Below the pieces are notes generated by a model. The model was given only the letters and a program-made list of their open reading frames with translations, did no database searches and was not told where the DNA came from. Positions 18,091 to 26,432 of a DNA stretch of 64,000 nucleotides are shown in pieces. Source of the DNA: UBA7672 sp040398465 (GTDB lineage: Bacteria > Pseudomonadota > Alphaproteobacteria > Caulobacterales > Hyphomonadaceae); the NCBI GenBank assembly GCA_040398465.1, contig JBBAUA010000017.1:1-64000 (forward strand), in the 5' to 3' direction. The position numbers and the translations under genes were made by a program. Position 1 is the first letter of the stretch, and every line of letters starts with the position of its first letter.

Positions 18091-18886
18091 TCCGTCTGGT
18101 AAACACATGCGACAGGGCGATGGCGCCGGCGGTGGCGACGTTGAGGCTGTCCATCGCGCCGGCCATCGGGATGGAGACGCGGCGGCTTTGCGCCATCAGG
18201 CCGGCGGGCAGGCCAGGACCCTCTGCGCCAAGGAAGAGCGCCAGGCGCTGTGGCGGCGCGAGCCCGGTCAGGCTTTCCCCGCCGCTGGGCGAAAGCGACC
18301 AGGTCTCGATTTCCGCATCGGCCAGCGCCGCAAGAAGCGACGCGCCATCGCCGCCGTGCGCGAAGGGCAGGGTGAGCGCCGCGCCCGAAGAGACGCGGAT
18401 CGACTTGCGGTAGAGCGGATCGCAACTGGTTTCGTCGAGCAGCACGGCGGATGCACCGAACGCCGCCGCGTTGCGGAAGCAGCCGCCGACATTGTCGTGG
18501 TTCGACAGGCCGATCAGAACCAGCAGCGTCAGCGGGCTGCCCGGGAGACTGGCGAGAAGGCGCCGTGCGTCAGGTTCGTCGTCGCGCCGCGCGAGGGCGA
18601 GGACGCCGCGGTGCAGATGGTAGCCCGCGAGGCTGTCCATCACCGGTTGCGGCGCCGTGTAGACAGGGATGCCTGGCAGTTGAGCGAGCAGCGGCGCCAG
18701 CGCTTCCGTGCGCTTCTCCGACAGGAAGGCTGAATCGACCGGAAAGCGCCCAGCGCGGATCAGCTGCTCGAGCGCGATCGTCCCTTCGACGATGAAGCGA
18801 CCCGCCCCGCGATCAAGGTCGCGATCCTTGAGCACGCGATAGGGCGCGATGCGCGGGTCGTCGGCGGAGGCGATGGGGATGAGCAC
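18074..18886 (-). CDS. SpoU/TrmH-family RNA 2'-O-ribose methyltransferase
   Basis: About 270-residue knotted (SPOUT) methyltransferase. Motif 1 is GLSNHDNVGGCFRNAAAFGAS (Asn and Arg of the active site), motif 2 is LFLGAEGPGLP, and motif 3 is IPMAGAMDSLNVATAGAIAL, which forms the S-adenosylmethionine-binding knot. An N-terminal substrate-binding part (DRDLDRGAGRFIVEG) is typical. The start is uncertain: I place it at GTG 18886, giving MLIPIASADDPRIAPYR; a TTG at 18913 lies inside the upstream terminator's T-run and is less likely. It modifies tRNA or rRNA; the target base is not deducible. Confidence 0.88.
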   Translation of the reverse strand: MLIPIASADDPRIAPYRVLKDRDLDRGAGRFIVEGTIALEQLIRAGRFPVDSAFLSEKRTEALAPLLAQLPGIPVYTAPQPVMDSLAGYHLHRGVLALARRDDEPDARRLLASLPGSPLTLLVLIGLSNHDNVGGCFRNAAAFGASAVLLDETSCDPLYRKSIRVSSGAALTLPFAHGGDGASLLAALADAEIETWSLSPSGGESLTGLAPPQRLALFLGAEGPGLPAGLMAQSRRVSIPMAGAMDSLNVATAGAIALSHVFTRRITSPA

Positions 18887-18909
18887 AGCGGGTTGTGACG
18901 CCGCGCCAC

Positions 18910-18944
18910 GCAAAAGAAAAGGCCCGCTCCTGCGAGCGGGCCTT
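18910..18944 (-). terminator. Terminator of the PHM-like gene
   Basis: GAGCGGGCCTT (18934-18944) and AAGGCCCGCTC (18919-18929) form an 11-base perfect stem with a four-base loop. Read leftward it is followed by TTTTCTTTTG. It lies 24 bases after the stop of the leftward gene at 18968. Confidence 0.9.
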
Positions 18945-18967
18945 CTCCGTTCTGGTTGCCAGATCGA

Positions 18968-20935
18968 CTAGAGGTCGATGTCGGCGTCGCGCAGGTCGCG
19001 TGTTGCGCTGGCGCGGGAGACGTTGCCGGCTTCGAGCTCTTTCTTGTCGAGGCCGCCGTCCTTGTTGGTGTCGAGGTCCGCAAAGCGGGTCCGGACCGAG
19101 GCCATGGTGCCGGTCAGCTCGTCGATCTGCACCTTGCTGTCGGCGTTGTTGTCGAGCGCGCCGATCGTGCGCGAGTCCATCAGCTTCGCCTGCAGGTCGT
19201 TGCGGACGTTGGAAACGGTCTCGTCAGCCCAGCGATAGTTGACCCGGAAGTACATCATCTCTTCCCAGGACTGCTCGCCCCAGGTGACGTTGATGGTCGG
19301 GTCCGGGTTGGCCTTGTTGTGCTCGGAGTTGTCGTAGATCCACTTGGCGACCAGCTTGGTGCCGGCCTTGATGTGGATCGGGTCCACCGGATCGTAGTCG
19401 CGCTGCCAGTTGAAGTCGTACTTCGGCAGGCTGAGCAGCATCGTTTCCTTGCCGTCCGGGGCGATCTGCTTCAGCTCGACCGACCAGCCGCGATAGTGGG
19501 CATGCGGATAGAGCGTGTAGAGGTAGGCGTCGGCCGGGAATTCGAGGTAGGCGATCTCCGTGTGGCGCGCCTCACCCTTCGGAATCTTCAGCGCGAAGTC
19601 GGAGATGACGGTCGAGCGCTTGATGAACTCAGGCGCCTGTTTCAGCGTGTAGTAGCCGATCTGGGTCTGGTCCGTCGCCGACTTGCCGGTCGTCGTGTAG
19701 TGCATCGAGAACGACAGCTTGCCGCCGGCCGGAACCGGTGCGCCAGCGCCCGCGGCGATGACCTGAGGCTCTGCGCCCGGCGTGTAGGAGCCGACCGAAC
19801 CACCCGGGATGCGGGCAGGCTTTGCGCCGCGATCCGGCGAGTGGTTCGACGTGACGTGGTGCAGCACGGACCGTGCGCCGGGCTTCACGGCGATCGCCTT
19901 GAGCCAGGTGTCTTCCTTGAACGGATTGTCGATGCGCATGTTCTGGTACTCGACCGTGCCGGCGGACGGCACGTCGAAGGACGGCAGCGTCACGATCACG
20001 TCGGGCTTGCCGAGTGATGTCGGCCATTCCGGCGCGACGCCGGCGGTTTCCTTCAGCAGGTCCGACCCCGAGCCGCGGGGAGCGCCAGCTCGTACCCAGT
20101 GGATCAGCGTCTTGGTCTGGTCGGCGGTGAGCGCGTGGTCGTTCTGGAAGGTGCCGATATGCGGGTCGGCGAAGTAGGGTGGCATGCGGTCGGACATCAC
20201 CGACTCGAGGATCATCGGCGCGAACGACTTCACGACTTCATACGATTCGAACTTGAAGGGCGCGATGCCGCCTTCCTGGTGGCAGGCGACGCACTTGGCC
20301 TGGATGATCGGCGCGACTTCCTTGGAGTACGAAATGTTGGCGTGCTCGGCAGCCTTGCCGCGCTCGGCGAACGGGATTGCGGCGCCCGCCTTCACTTCGA
20401 TGCGCGGGTTGGCGACGGGCTTGCCGGCCAGCACGGCGTCGATCGCCTTGGCGGCCTGATTGACCGGGCCATGGTAGGCGACCTTGAAGCCGGTCTTCGG
20501 CTCGATCACGAAGACCTCGCCTTCGCGCTGGATGCCGAGATCCTCGCCGACGAGCTGCAGCTCATCCATCAGGACCGGCATCGTGAACTTCTGGGCCTTG
20601 GCCTCGGCCGCGGTCCCTTCGCGCGACTGACCGGGCGTCGAGTTGACCATGTAGAACAGGACGCCCTTGTCCTTATAGGACGCCTGCACCTTCGCCAGTT
20701 CGCGAGCGCCTTCACGCGAAAGCTTGCCACCATTGGTCTGCGACATCAGCACGATGGCCGGGGCGTGCTTGAAATAGAACAGCTCGTGCGCGAGGCGCGT
20801 GGTGTCGGTCAGCTGGAAGTTGCCAGCCCGCTCAGGCGCCAGGCCCGTCGTCGGGGCGGGGGCGGCGACCACCGCGCTGATGCCCGCAAGGGCGATCACG
20901 GCGGCAAGCGCACTCGTCATAAGGACACGTTTCAT
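18968..20935 (-). CDS. Secreted PHM-like dicopper monooxygenase with thioredoxin, cytochrome c and EF-hand domains
   Basis: 655-residue exported protein with four recognisable parts. (1) Signal peptide (about 1-25) and a thioredoxin/redoxin-like domain (about 35-170) without a CxxC active site. (2) A haem c motif C215-V-A-C218-H219 in a short cytochrome-like domain (about 200-285). (3) A copper type II ascorbate-dependent monooxygenase-like domain (about 310-570): HH (359-360) and MHY (H412) match the CuH ligands, and HAH (478, 480) with EEMM (M560/561) match the CuM ligands of peptidylglycine hydroxylating monooxygenase. (4) Two C-terminal EF-hands, D595-E606 and D622-E633. A redox enzyme able to feed electrons through its own haem is a reasonable inference. 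The substrate is unknown. GGAG precedes the ATG at 20935. Confidence 0.85.
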   Translation of the reverse strand: MKRVLMTSALAAVIALAGISAVVAAPAPTTGLAPERAGNFQLTDTTRLAHELFYFKHAPAIVLMSQTNGGKLSREGARELAKVQASYKDKGVLFYMVNSTPGQSREGTAAEAKAQKFTMPVLMDELQLVGEDLGIQREGEVFVIEPKTGFKVAYHGPVNQAAKAIDAVLAGKPVANPRIEVKAGAAIPFAERGKAAEHANISYSKEVAPIIQAKCVACHQEGGIAPFKFESYEVVKSFAPMILESVMSDRMPPYFADPHIGTFQNDHALTADQTKTLIHWVRAGAPRGSGSDLLKETAGVAPEWPTSLGKPDVIVTLPSFDVPSAGTVEYQNMRIDNPFKEDTWLKAIAVKPGARSVLHHVTSNHSPDRGAKPARIPGGSVGSYTPGAEPQVIAAGAGAPVPAGGKLSFSMHYTTTGKSATDQTQIGYYTLKQAPEFIKRSTVISDFALKIPKGEARHTEIAYLEFPADAYLYTLYPHAHYRGWSVELKQIAPDGKETMLLSLPKYDFNWQRDYDPVDPIHIKAGTKLVAKWIYDNSEHNKANPDPTINVTWGEQSWEEMMYFRVNYRWADETVSNVRNDLQAKLMDSRTIGALDNNADSKVQIDELTGTMASVRTRFADLDTNKDGGLDKKELEAGNVSRASATRDLRDADIDL

Positions 20936-21164
20936 TCCAGCTCTCCCTCTGGGCCCGGTTTCCGGGTCATCGCGTAATGTAATCCAGATTTCCAATATCC
21001 CTGCGGCGCGAAAAATCGTCAACGCACTGCGGTCTTTTCGCGGTCCGAAACTGCCCGATTTTGAGTCACAAACGCGACAGGTGTCAGTGTCAGGCCGCAC
21101 TATCGCCGAGAAGCGATAAGGACGTGCGCCTTTACCTAGAGTCAGGAAGGCGCGCACGCGCCAG

Positions 21165-21197
21165 AATCAGAACGGCCCGGAACCAGGTTCCGGGCCG
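21165..21197 (-). terminator. Terminator of the molybdenum hydroxylase operon
   Basis: CGGCCCGGAACC (21173-21184) and GGTTCCGGGCCG (21186-21197) are perfect inverted repeats. Read leftward they are followed by TTCTGATTCTGG. It lies 29 bases after the stop at 21226. Upstream to 20936 no gene is seen; this 290-base gap holds the promoter of the PHM-like gene. Confidence 0.8.
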
Positions 21198-21225
21198 CCT
21201 GTCAGGTGATCGCCGCTCGGCCGGA

Positions 21226-23478
21226 TCAGGCCCAGCGCAGGTCCGTCTGCACGATGGGCAGCGCGCGGATGCGCTTGCCCGTCGCCGCGTAGATGGCGTT
21301 GGCCACCGCCGGCAGAACCGGCGGGAGCGCCGGCTCTCCAAGACCCGTCGGCGAGTTGTCGGAAATGTGGAAGTGGCTGTCGATCTGCGGCGCGTAGTCC
21401 ATGCGCAGCAGCGGCATGTCGTAGAAGTTGGCCTGCACCGTCCGGCCTTTGTCGAAGGTGATCTTCTGGTGCATTTCCGAAATGCCGTCGACGATCGAGC
21501 CCTGCACCTGGTTGTGCGCGTTGATCGGGTTGATGATCGTCGAGCCGACATCGCCCACCGACCACACCTTCTGCACGCGCCAGGAACCGTTCTGCTCGAC
21601 CTTCACTTTTGCGACCTGGGCGAAATAACCCTGGTGCGAGAAGTAGAAGGCGACGCCCATGCCCGTGCCCTTCGGCAGAGAGGCGCGGTTGGCCCAGCCC
21701 GAACGTTCGGCGACGACTTTCAGCACGTCGGCCATCCGCGGCGCATTCATGCCGCGACCGGCGGCAGCCGGGGCCTTGGCAAGAAGGTCGAGGCGATAGG
21801 CCAGCGGATCTTTTCCAGCTGCATACGCCACCTCGTCCAGGAAGGACTGGTAGACGAAGCAGACGGCGTTCGACGTCGGCGCGCGCAGGGGGCCTGTGGG
21901 CATGCCGCCCATCATCAGGCTCTGGTCGTAGGAATGGTTCGGGATTGAGCCCGCGGGCCATTCCTGCGGCGGCGAGTTGGCCGAAGCGAGGATCGTCATT
22001 GCGCCGGCATCGTTGGGGCGGCCGAACGAGACGAAGTGGTTGGTGAGCGCGATGAGGTCGCCGTCCTTGTCGAGGCCGGCCTTGAAGTTGTGATAGCCGC
22101 CCGGACGATACGGGTCGTGCTGCACGTCCTGCTCACGCGTCCAGATCAGCTTGACCGGAATATTGCCGGCCTGCTTCGAGATCGCAGCGGCCTCGACAGC
22201 GTAGTCGTTGTCGAGACGACGGCCGAAGCCGCCGCCGCAGCGGATCATGTGGATCGTGATCTTCTCCTTCGGCACGCCGAGGGCGGCCTGGATCAGGCTG
22301 AACGCGCCGCTCGCGCCCATGTCGGGACGTTGTGTCGGCGCCCAGACTTCCACCGAGCCGTCCGCCTTCGCATGCGCCGTGCAGTTCATCGGCTCGAGCG
22401 GGGCGTGGACAAGGAACGGGTATGAGTACGACGCTTCGATCGTCTTGGAGGCGGTCTTGAGCGCTGCCGCGGCATCGCCGGCCTTCGAGAGGTTGCTCTG
22501 CGGCGCAGCCTTGGCGAGTTCCGCAGCTTGCTTGTCATAGCCGGCCGTCGACTCGTCCTTGGAGACGCCTTCATCCCAGGTGATCTTCAGCTTCTTGGCG
22601 GCTTCCTTCGCGGTCCACCAATCGTCCGCCACGATGGCGACGCCATCGAGCAGGCCCATCTTGGTGGGAAGATTGCCGACCTGCTTCACGACGAAAGCGT
22701 CGACGATGCCGGGCAGGGCCTTGATCTCGTCGACATTGGCCGAGACGAGCTTGGCGCCGAACACGGCTCCCTTCTCGAAATAGGCGTACTTCATGCCATC
22801 GACCTTCACGTCGATGCCGAAGATGGGCTCGCCGCGCACGATCTTTGGCGAATCCCAGTTGCGCATCGGCTTGCCGATGAGGCGATAGTTCTTCGGATCC
22901 TTCATCGTCAGCGTCTTGGGATCCGGCGGCGTCAGCTTGGCGGCGTCGTTGACGAGGTCGCCATAGGCGATCTTCGTGTTCGAGGCTGCGTGGACGACCA
23001 TCGAGGGCTCTGTGGTGAACTCACCCACTGGCTTGTTCAGGCGCGCAGCCGCGGCCTGGATCAGCATGGCGCGGGCGGCGGCGCCGACTTCGCGCTGGGG
23101 AACCCAGTGCTGCGGCGTGGCGAAAGAACCGCCGGCGATCTGGTTGCCGTACTTGGCGTCCGCGTCCGCCTGTTCGATCACGACCTTGGACCAGTCGGCA
23201 TCTAGTTCCTCGGCGATCAGCATGGGCAGCATCGTCTTGATGCCCTGGCCGATTTCCGGGTTCTTCGCCGTGATGCGGATCGTGCCATCGGGCGAGATCG
23301 CGACATAGGTGTTCATGTCGACGACCGGCGCCGGCGGCTTTGCGGCCTCCGCAGCGATGGCGGGCGCGCCGTCCGTGGTGTCGGAAGGCGTCACGCAGCC
23401 GGCGAGAACGAGGCCGCTGCCTGCAGCGAGCAGAAAGAAGCGGCGCGATGTGTTGATGGTGATATTGCCGTCAGCCAT
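21226..23478 (-). CDS. Molybdenum hydroxylase large subunit (isoquinoline 1-oxidoreductase/aldehyde dehydrogenase type)
   Basis: 750-residue Mo-binding subunit of the xanthine oxidase family, membrane-associated type (IorB-like). It begins with a Tat-like signal NTSRRFFLLAAGSGLVLAGC that also ends in a lipobox, so the enzyme is probably folded with its cofactor, exported and anchored. Family motifs: EIGQGIKTMLPMLIAEELD, the pterin-binding MIRCGGGFGRR, MPTGPLRAPTSN, and the catalytic Glu in PTGLGEPALPP. The small Fe-S subunit gene lies three bases upstream. Such enzymes hydroxylate N-heterocycles or oxidise aldehydes with a cytochrome acceptor; the substrate is not deducible. Confidence 0.92.
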   Translation of the reverse strand: MADGNITINTSRRFFLLAAGSGLVLAGCVTPSDTTDGAPAIAAEAAKPPAPVVDMNTYVAISPDGTIRITAKNPEIGQGIKTMLPMLIAEELDADWSKVVIEQADADAKYGNQIAGGSFATPQHWVPQREVGAAARAMLIQAAAARLNKPVGEFTTEPSMVVHAASNTKIAYGDLVNDAAKLTPPDPKTLTMKDPKNYRLIGKPMRNWDSPKIVRGEPIFGIDVKVDGMKYAYFEKGAVFGAKLVSANVDEIKALPGIVDAFVVKQVGNLPTKMGLLDGVAIVADDWWTAKEAAKKLKITWDEGVSKDESTAGYDKQAAELAKAAPQSNLSKAGDAAAALKTASKTIEASYSYPFLVHAPLEPMNCTAHAKADGSVEVWAPTQRPDMGASGAFSLIQAALGVPKEKITIHMIRCGGGFGRRLDNDYAVEAAAISKQAGNIPVKLIWTREQDVQHDPYRPGGYHNFKAGLDKDGDLIALTNHFVSFGRPNDAGAMTILASANSPPQEWPAGSIPNHSYDQSLMMGGMPTGPLRAPTSNAVCFVYQSFLDEVAYAAGKDPLAYRLDLLAKAPAAAGRGMNAPRMADVLKVVAERSGWANRASLPKGTGMGVAFYFSHQGYFAQVAKVKVEQNGSWRVQKVWSVGDVGSTIINPINAHNQVQGSIVDGISEMHQKITFDKGRTVQANFYDMPLLRMDYAPQIDSHFHISDNSPTGLGEPALPPVLPAVANAIYAATGKRIRALPIVQTDLRWA

Positions 23479-23481
23479 GGC

Positions 23482-23964
23482 TCAGACCTCCCGCGTGTCT
23501 TTGGTGTCGACGCCCGCGGCCGTCTTGATGGCCTCGCGGATGCGGACATAGGTGCCACAACGGCAGGCATTGCCCTGCATCGCCATGTCGATGTCCTTGT
23601 CGTTCGGTTTGGGGTTCTTGTTGATGAGGGCGGTCGCCGCCATCACCTGACCCGCCTGGCAGTAGCCGCACTGCATGACGTCGACGTCGAGCCATGCCTT
23701 CTGGACGGCCTGTCCGGTCTTCGTCTCGCCGATCGCCTCGATCGTGGTGACGCGCTTGGCGCCGACCGACGACACCGGCGTGACGCACGCGCGTGCGACC
23801 TCGCCGTCGAGGTGCACGGTGCACGCGCCGCACATGGCGACGCCGCAGCCGAATTTCGTCCCCTTAAGGTCGAGCTTGTCCCGCAGGACCCACAGGAGCG
23901 GCATTGCGCCGTCCACATCGACCGTCTGGGTCTTCCCGTTCACGTTGAGTGTGTAGGTTGTCAT
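23482..23964 (-). CDS. (2Fe-2S) small subunit of the molybdenum hydroxylase
   Basis: 160-residue iron-sulfur subunit. The plant-ferredoxin-like cluster uses C40, C45, C48 and C60 (FGCGVAMCGACTVH...ARAC); the second helical cluster uses C99, C102, C134 and C136 (MQCGYCQAGQ...GNACRCGTY). It passes electrons from the Mo centre outward. It has no signal of its own and probably travels with the Tat-targeted large subunit encoded three bases downstream. The ATG at 23964 with GGAG about 8 bases upstream gives the usual N-terminus MTTYTLNVNGK. Confidence 0.95.
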   Translation of the reverse strand: MTTYTLNVNGKTQTVDVDGAMPLLWVLRDKLDLKGTKFGCGVAMCGACTVHLDGEVARACVTPVSSVGAKRVTTIEAIGETKTGQAVQKAWLDVDVMQCGYCQAGQVMAATALINKNPKPNDKDIDMAMQGNACRCGTYVRIREAIKTAAGVDTKDTREV

Positions 23965-24182
23965 TTGGAGCTCCGCGGGCGTGTTTCCGGAAAAGTCGTT
24001 CCGGTTCCTCCGCCCAGTTTCTAACCCGCGACGCACGTGCCCCCGCCACAGCGGGCGCACGCCTTGGGGGAATTCATAGCGCGGGGTTTGGTGAACGCCA
24101 ATGACAGCGAGCGAGTGCTCACGCGAAATCTCAGCGGGGACGAAACACGCTTGCGCGAGTAGGGCGCGCGGCGAGCCACTCT

Positions 24183-24197
24183 TGAGAACGATTCTCA
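24183..24197. promoter_or_regulatory. Fur-like palindrome upstream of the molybdenum hydroxylase operon
   Basis: TGAGAACGATTCTCA has perfect six-base arms around CGA and resembles the 7-1-7 Fur box (TGATAATNATTATCA) with a few mismatches. It lies in the 298-base gap 23965-24262, about 220 bases upstream of the small-subunit start and 66 bases upstream of the cytochrome gene's stop; no gene is seen in this gap. The half-site AATCGTTCTCA also occurs near 36927, upstream of a TonB-dependent receptor. Confidence 0.4.
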
Positions 24198-24262
24198 GGG
24201 CGCGGGCCCGTGCGCTGTAGTTACGGGACGCTAGCGCTTGTCGGGCTATGCGCTTGTTGTCG

Positions 24263-24619
24263 TCACGAAGCAGGCGTCAGCGGAGGAGCCTCCTCCTGGA
24301 TCGACAGGAGATAGGCCACGATATCGTACTCGTGCCCTTCGCCGAAATGAAATACCGGCATGCGCCGGAGCGACAGGGCGCGCGAGGCGTGCAGATCATC
24401 CGCCAGCCAATCCGGCCGATAGTTCTGGAGGGCGCGCCGTAATGGCGGCGCGGCGGGATTGGGGCTGTCGCCTGTGGGCTCGATGGCATGGCAGTGGGCG
24501 CACAGGTCCTGCGCTACCTGATATCCGACCTCGGCATCGCCCGATTGCCACGCTGGCGTCGGTTCGGTCGAACAGGCTGCGAGAGCCGTCGCAGCGATCA
24601 GGATCATTTGCGTGCGCAT
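24263..24619 (-). CDS. Small c-type cytochrome lipoprotein
   Basis: 118-residue protein with a lipobox (TALAAC, Cys16) and one haem c motif C40-A-H-C43-H44; Met87 in RRMPVFHF is the likely sixth ligand. It is a periplasmic membrane-tethered electron carrier. It sits upstream of the molybdenum hydroxylase genes on the same strand and may be their electron acceptor, though the 300-base gap suggests separate transcription. Confidence 0.85.
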   Translation of the reverse strand: MRTQMILIAATALAACSTEPTPAWQSGDAEVGYQVAQDLCAHCHAIEPTGDSPNPAAPPLRRALQNYRPDWLADDLHASRALSLRRMPVFHFGEGHEYDIVAYLLSIQEEAPPLTPAS

Positions 24620-24732
24620 GGGACGTCTGTCCGGAGCCAGGAGAAGCGGGTTGAGCCGCCATACTGGATCGGCCAGCCGCCATCCGTTTGCGCGCGATCA
24701 AGTCGGCGCTGTGTCTGCGCAGGGGGAAGGGA

Positions 24733-25542
24733 CTATTCGCGTGACAGGTCCTGTCGCTGGAACAGAACGATTGCGGCAATCGCGAGCAGGGCGGCTAACA
24801 GCGCCATGGCGATCGCGCCGGGCGCTGCGAGGTGGACGCCGATCGCGTCCGGCTCACCCATCACAGCAAGCCCGAGTTCCCGTATCGCGCGGCCTGCGAA
24901 GTTCGGAAGCGCCGCCAACCACAGTTCGCCCGTCTCGAGCCTGAAGCGGATCGCCGTGAGGTCGACCGCCACGAGGATCACCAGGGGCCCGACAACCGCC
25001 GCCATCAGCGAACGCGAGACCACCGCCACAAGCATGACCAGTGCGCCGGTGACCATGATCTGGAGGAACGCCGCGCCGAAACCGGTGAGTAGCCCGGCCA
25101 GCGCATTCACCGGGGTGTCCGACTGCCCGGTCAGCATTGCGTCGTAGAGCCCGACAATCCAGCGCCCGATCCCGCACGCGACAATGCTCGCCGCGATCGC
25201 CAGCGCGAACGCCAGCAGCTTCGCACACATGATGGCGGCGCGGTCATTGCGCGGAAGGATCGCCTGCCACGTCTCCCAGCGATACTCGCCGGCGAACAGG
25301 ATGGCGGCGCCGACGACGGCGAATATCTGGAAGAGTGACGACTGCATCGTGCCGAGGCCATCATAGGCAAAGCGGATCGGATTGGCGTAGGGCAGCACGT
25401 CGCCGACATAGGCGCGAACCGCCGTTTCCTCGATGAGGCCTGACACGAGCCCGAACACCGGCATGAAGCCGAACGCCCAGAACAGCGACCAGCGGTTGCG
25501 CGACAACTTGAAGATTTCCGCGCCGAACGCCTGACCGATCAT
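24733..25542 (-). CDS. ABC-2 type transporter permease
   Basis: 269-residue integral membrane protein with about six helices, starting QAFGAEIFKLSRNRWSLFWAFGFMPVFGL. The layout, with a large early extramembrane segment (about 35-60) and GEYRWETWQAILPRNDRAAIMCAKLLA after helix 2, matches ABC-2 permeases of bacitracin/NatAB-type exporters. Its start overlaps the stop of the ATPase gene by four bases (ATGA), so the two form one exporter. The substrate is unknown. Confidence 0.88.
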   Translation of the reverse strand: MIGQAFGAEIFKLSRNRWSLFWAFGFMPVFGLVSGLIEETAVRAYVGDVLPYANPIRFAYDGLGTMQSSLFQIFAVVGAAILFAGEYRWETWQAILPRNDRAAIMCAKLLAFALAIAASIVACGIGRWIVGLYDAMLTGQSDTPVNALAGLLTGFGAAFLQIMVTGALVMLVAVVSRSLMAAVVGPLVILVAVDLTAIRFRLETGELWLAALPNFAGRAIRELGLAVMGEPDAIGVHLAAPGAIAMALLAALLAIAAIVLFQRQDLSRE

Positions 25543-26426
25543 GACGCGCTACCCGTTCGCGACAGGAAGACATCTTCGAGACTCTGGTTGGCCCAGCGCG
25601 CCTCGAACACATCGACGCCGCCAGCGGCAAGCGCGCGGATTAGGGCAGGCGCTTCTTCGCGCGCGATCTCCACGCTAATGCTGTCGCCCTGCGCCTGCGC
25701 ACGCGGTCCCGCAATGGCGAGCGCCTTCTCGATCGGCGATGCCGAAATGAAGATCGCGCCACGGCCGGAGACAAGGTCTGCGACGCGTCCCTCCGCGATC
25801 AGCTTGCCATGATCGAGAATGGCGACGCGGTCGCAGACCTTCTCCACCTCATCCAGCAGGTGGCTGGAGAGAATGATCGTGACGCCATCCTTGTCGACGA
25901 GATCACGCACCAGCGTGCGCATCTCCTGGATACCCGCGGGATCAAGACCATTCGTGGGCTCGTCGAGGATCAGGAGCTCCGGCCGCGCCAGCAGCGCGGC
26001 GCCAAGCGCCAGGCGCTGGCGCATCCCCATCGAGAATGTGCGCGCCTTGCGATCCGCCGCATCGGTCAGGCCCACGCGTGCAAGCACCGCCTCTTCGCGT
26101 CCATCTTCCCGGAACCCAGACATTCGCGCCGCCATCCGCAGCATGTCGCGCGCTGTGAGGAAGGGATACAGCGACGGCGCCTCGATCATCGCCCCGACGC
26201 GGCGCAGTACGCTCGCGTTGATGTTGCTCTCGCCCAGCAGCCGAAACCCGCCACGGCTCGGCCTCACGAGCCCCAGCACCATGCGCAGCAGCGTGCTCTT
26301 GCCCGCGCCATTCGGACCCAGCACGCCGTAGACCAGTCCCTTAGGTATCGCGAGATCAAGCGCCGACAGCGCCGTGACAGCGCCATAGCTCTTGCCAAGC
26401 CCTGTGGTTTCGAGCGCGAGGGTCAC
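25539..26426 (-). CDS. ABC transporter ATP-binding protein (drug/lipid exporter type)
   Basis: 295-residue ATPase: Walker A GPNGAGKST, signature FSMGMRQRLALG (an SxGMRQR variant common in ABC-2 exporters), Walker B LLILDEPTNGLDP, H-loop ILSSHLLDEV. The C-terminal about 70 residues (GRGAIFISASPIEKALAIAGP) are the regulatory tail of NatA/DrrA-like proteins. It starts with GTG (26426), six bases after the enoyl-CoA hydratase stop, and overlaps the permease gene. It powers export by the neighbouring permease. Confidence 0.93.
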   Translation of the reverse strand: MTLALETTGLGKSYGAVTALSALDLAIPKGLVYGVLGPNGAGKSTLLRMVLGLVRPSRGGFRLLGESNINASVLRRVGAMIEAPSLYPFLTARDMLRMAARMSGFREDGREEAVLARVGLTDAADRKARTFSMGMRQRLALGAALLARPELLILDEPTNGLDPAGIQEMRTLVRDLVDKDGVTIILSSHLLDEVEKVCDRVAILDHGKLIAEGRVADLVSGRGAIFISASPIEKALAIAGPRAQAQGDSISVEIAREEAPALIRALAAGGVDVFEARWANQSLEDVFLSRTGSAS

Positions 26427-26432
26427 GCGCGG

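Noticed and set aside
18886..18913. TTG at 18913 as start of the SpoU-type methyltransferase
   Set aside because: It lies within the T-run of the preceding terminator and lacks a ribosome site; GTG at 18886 gives the usual N-terminus.
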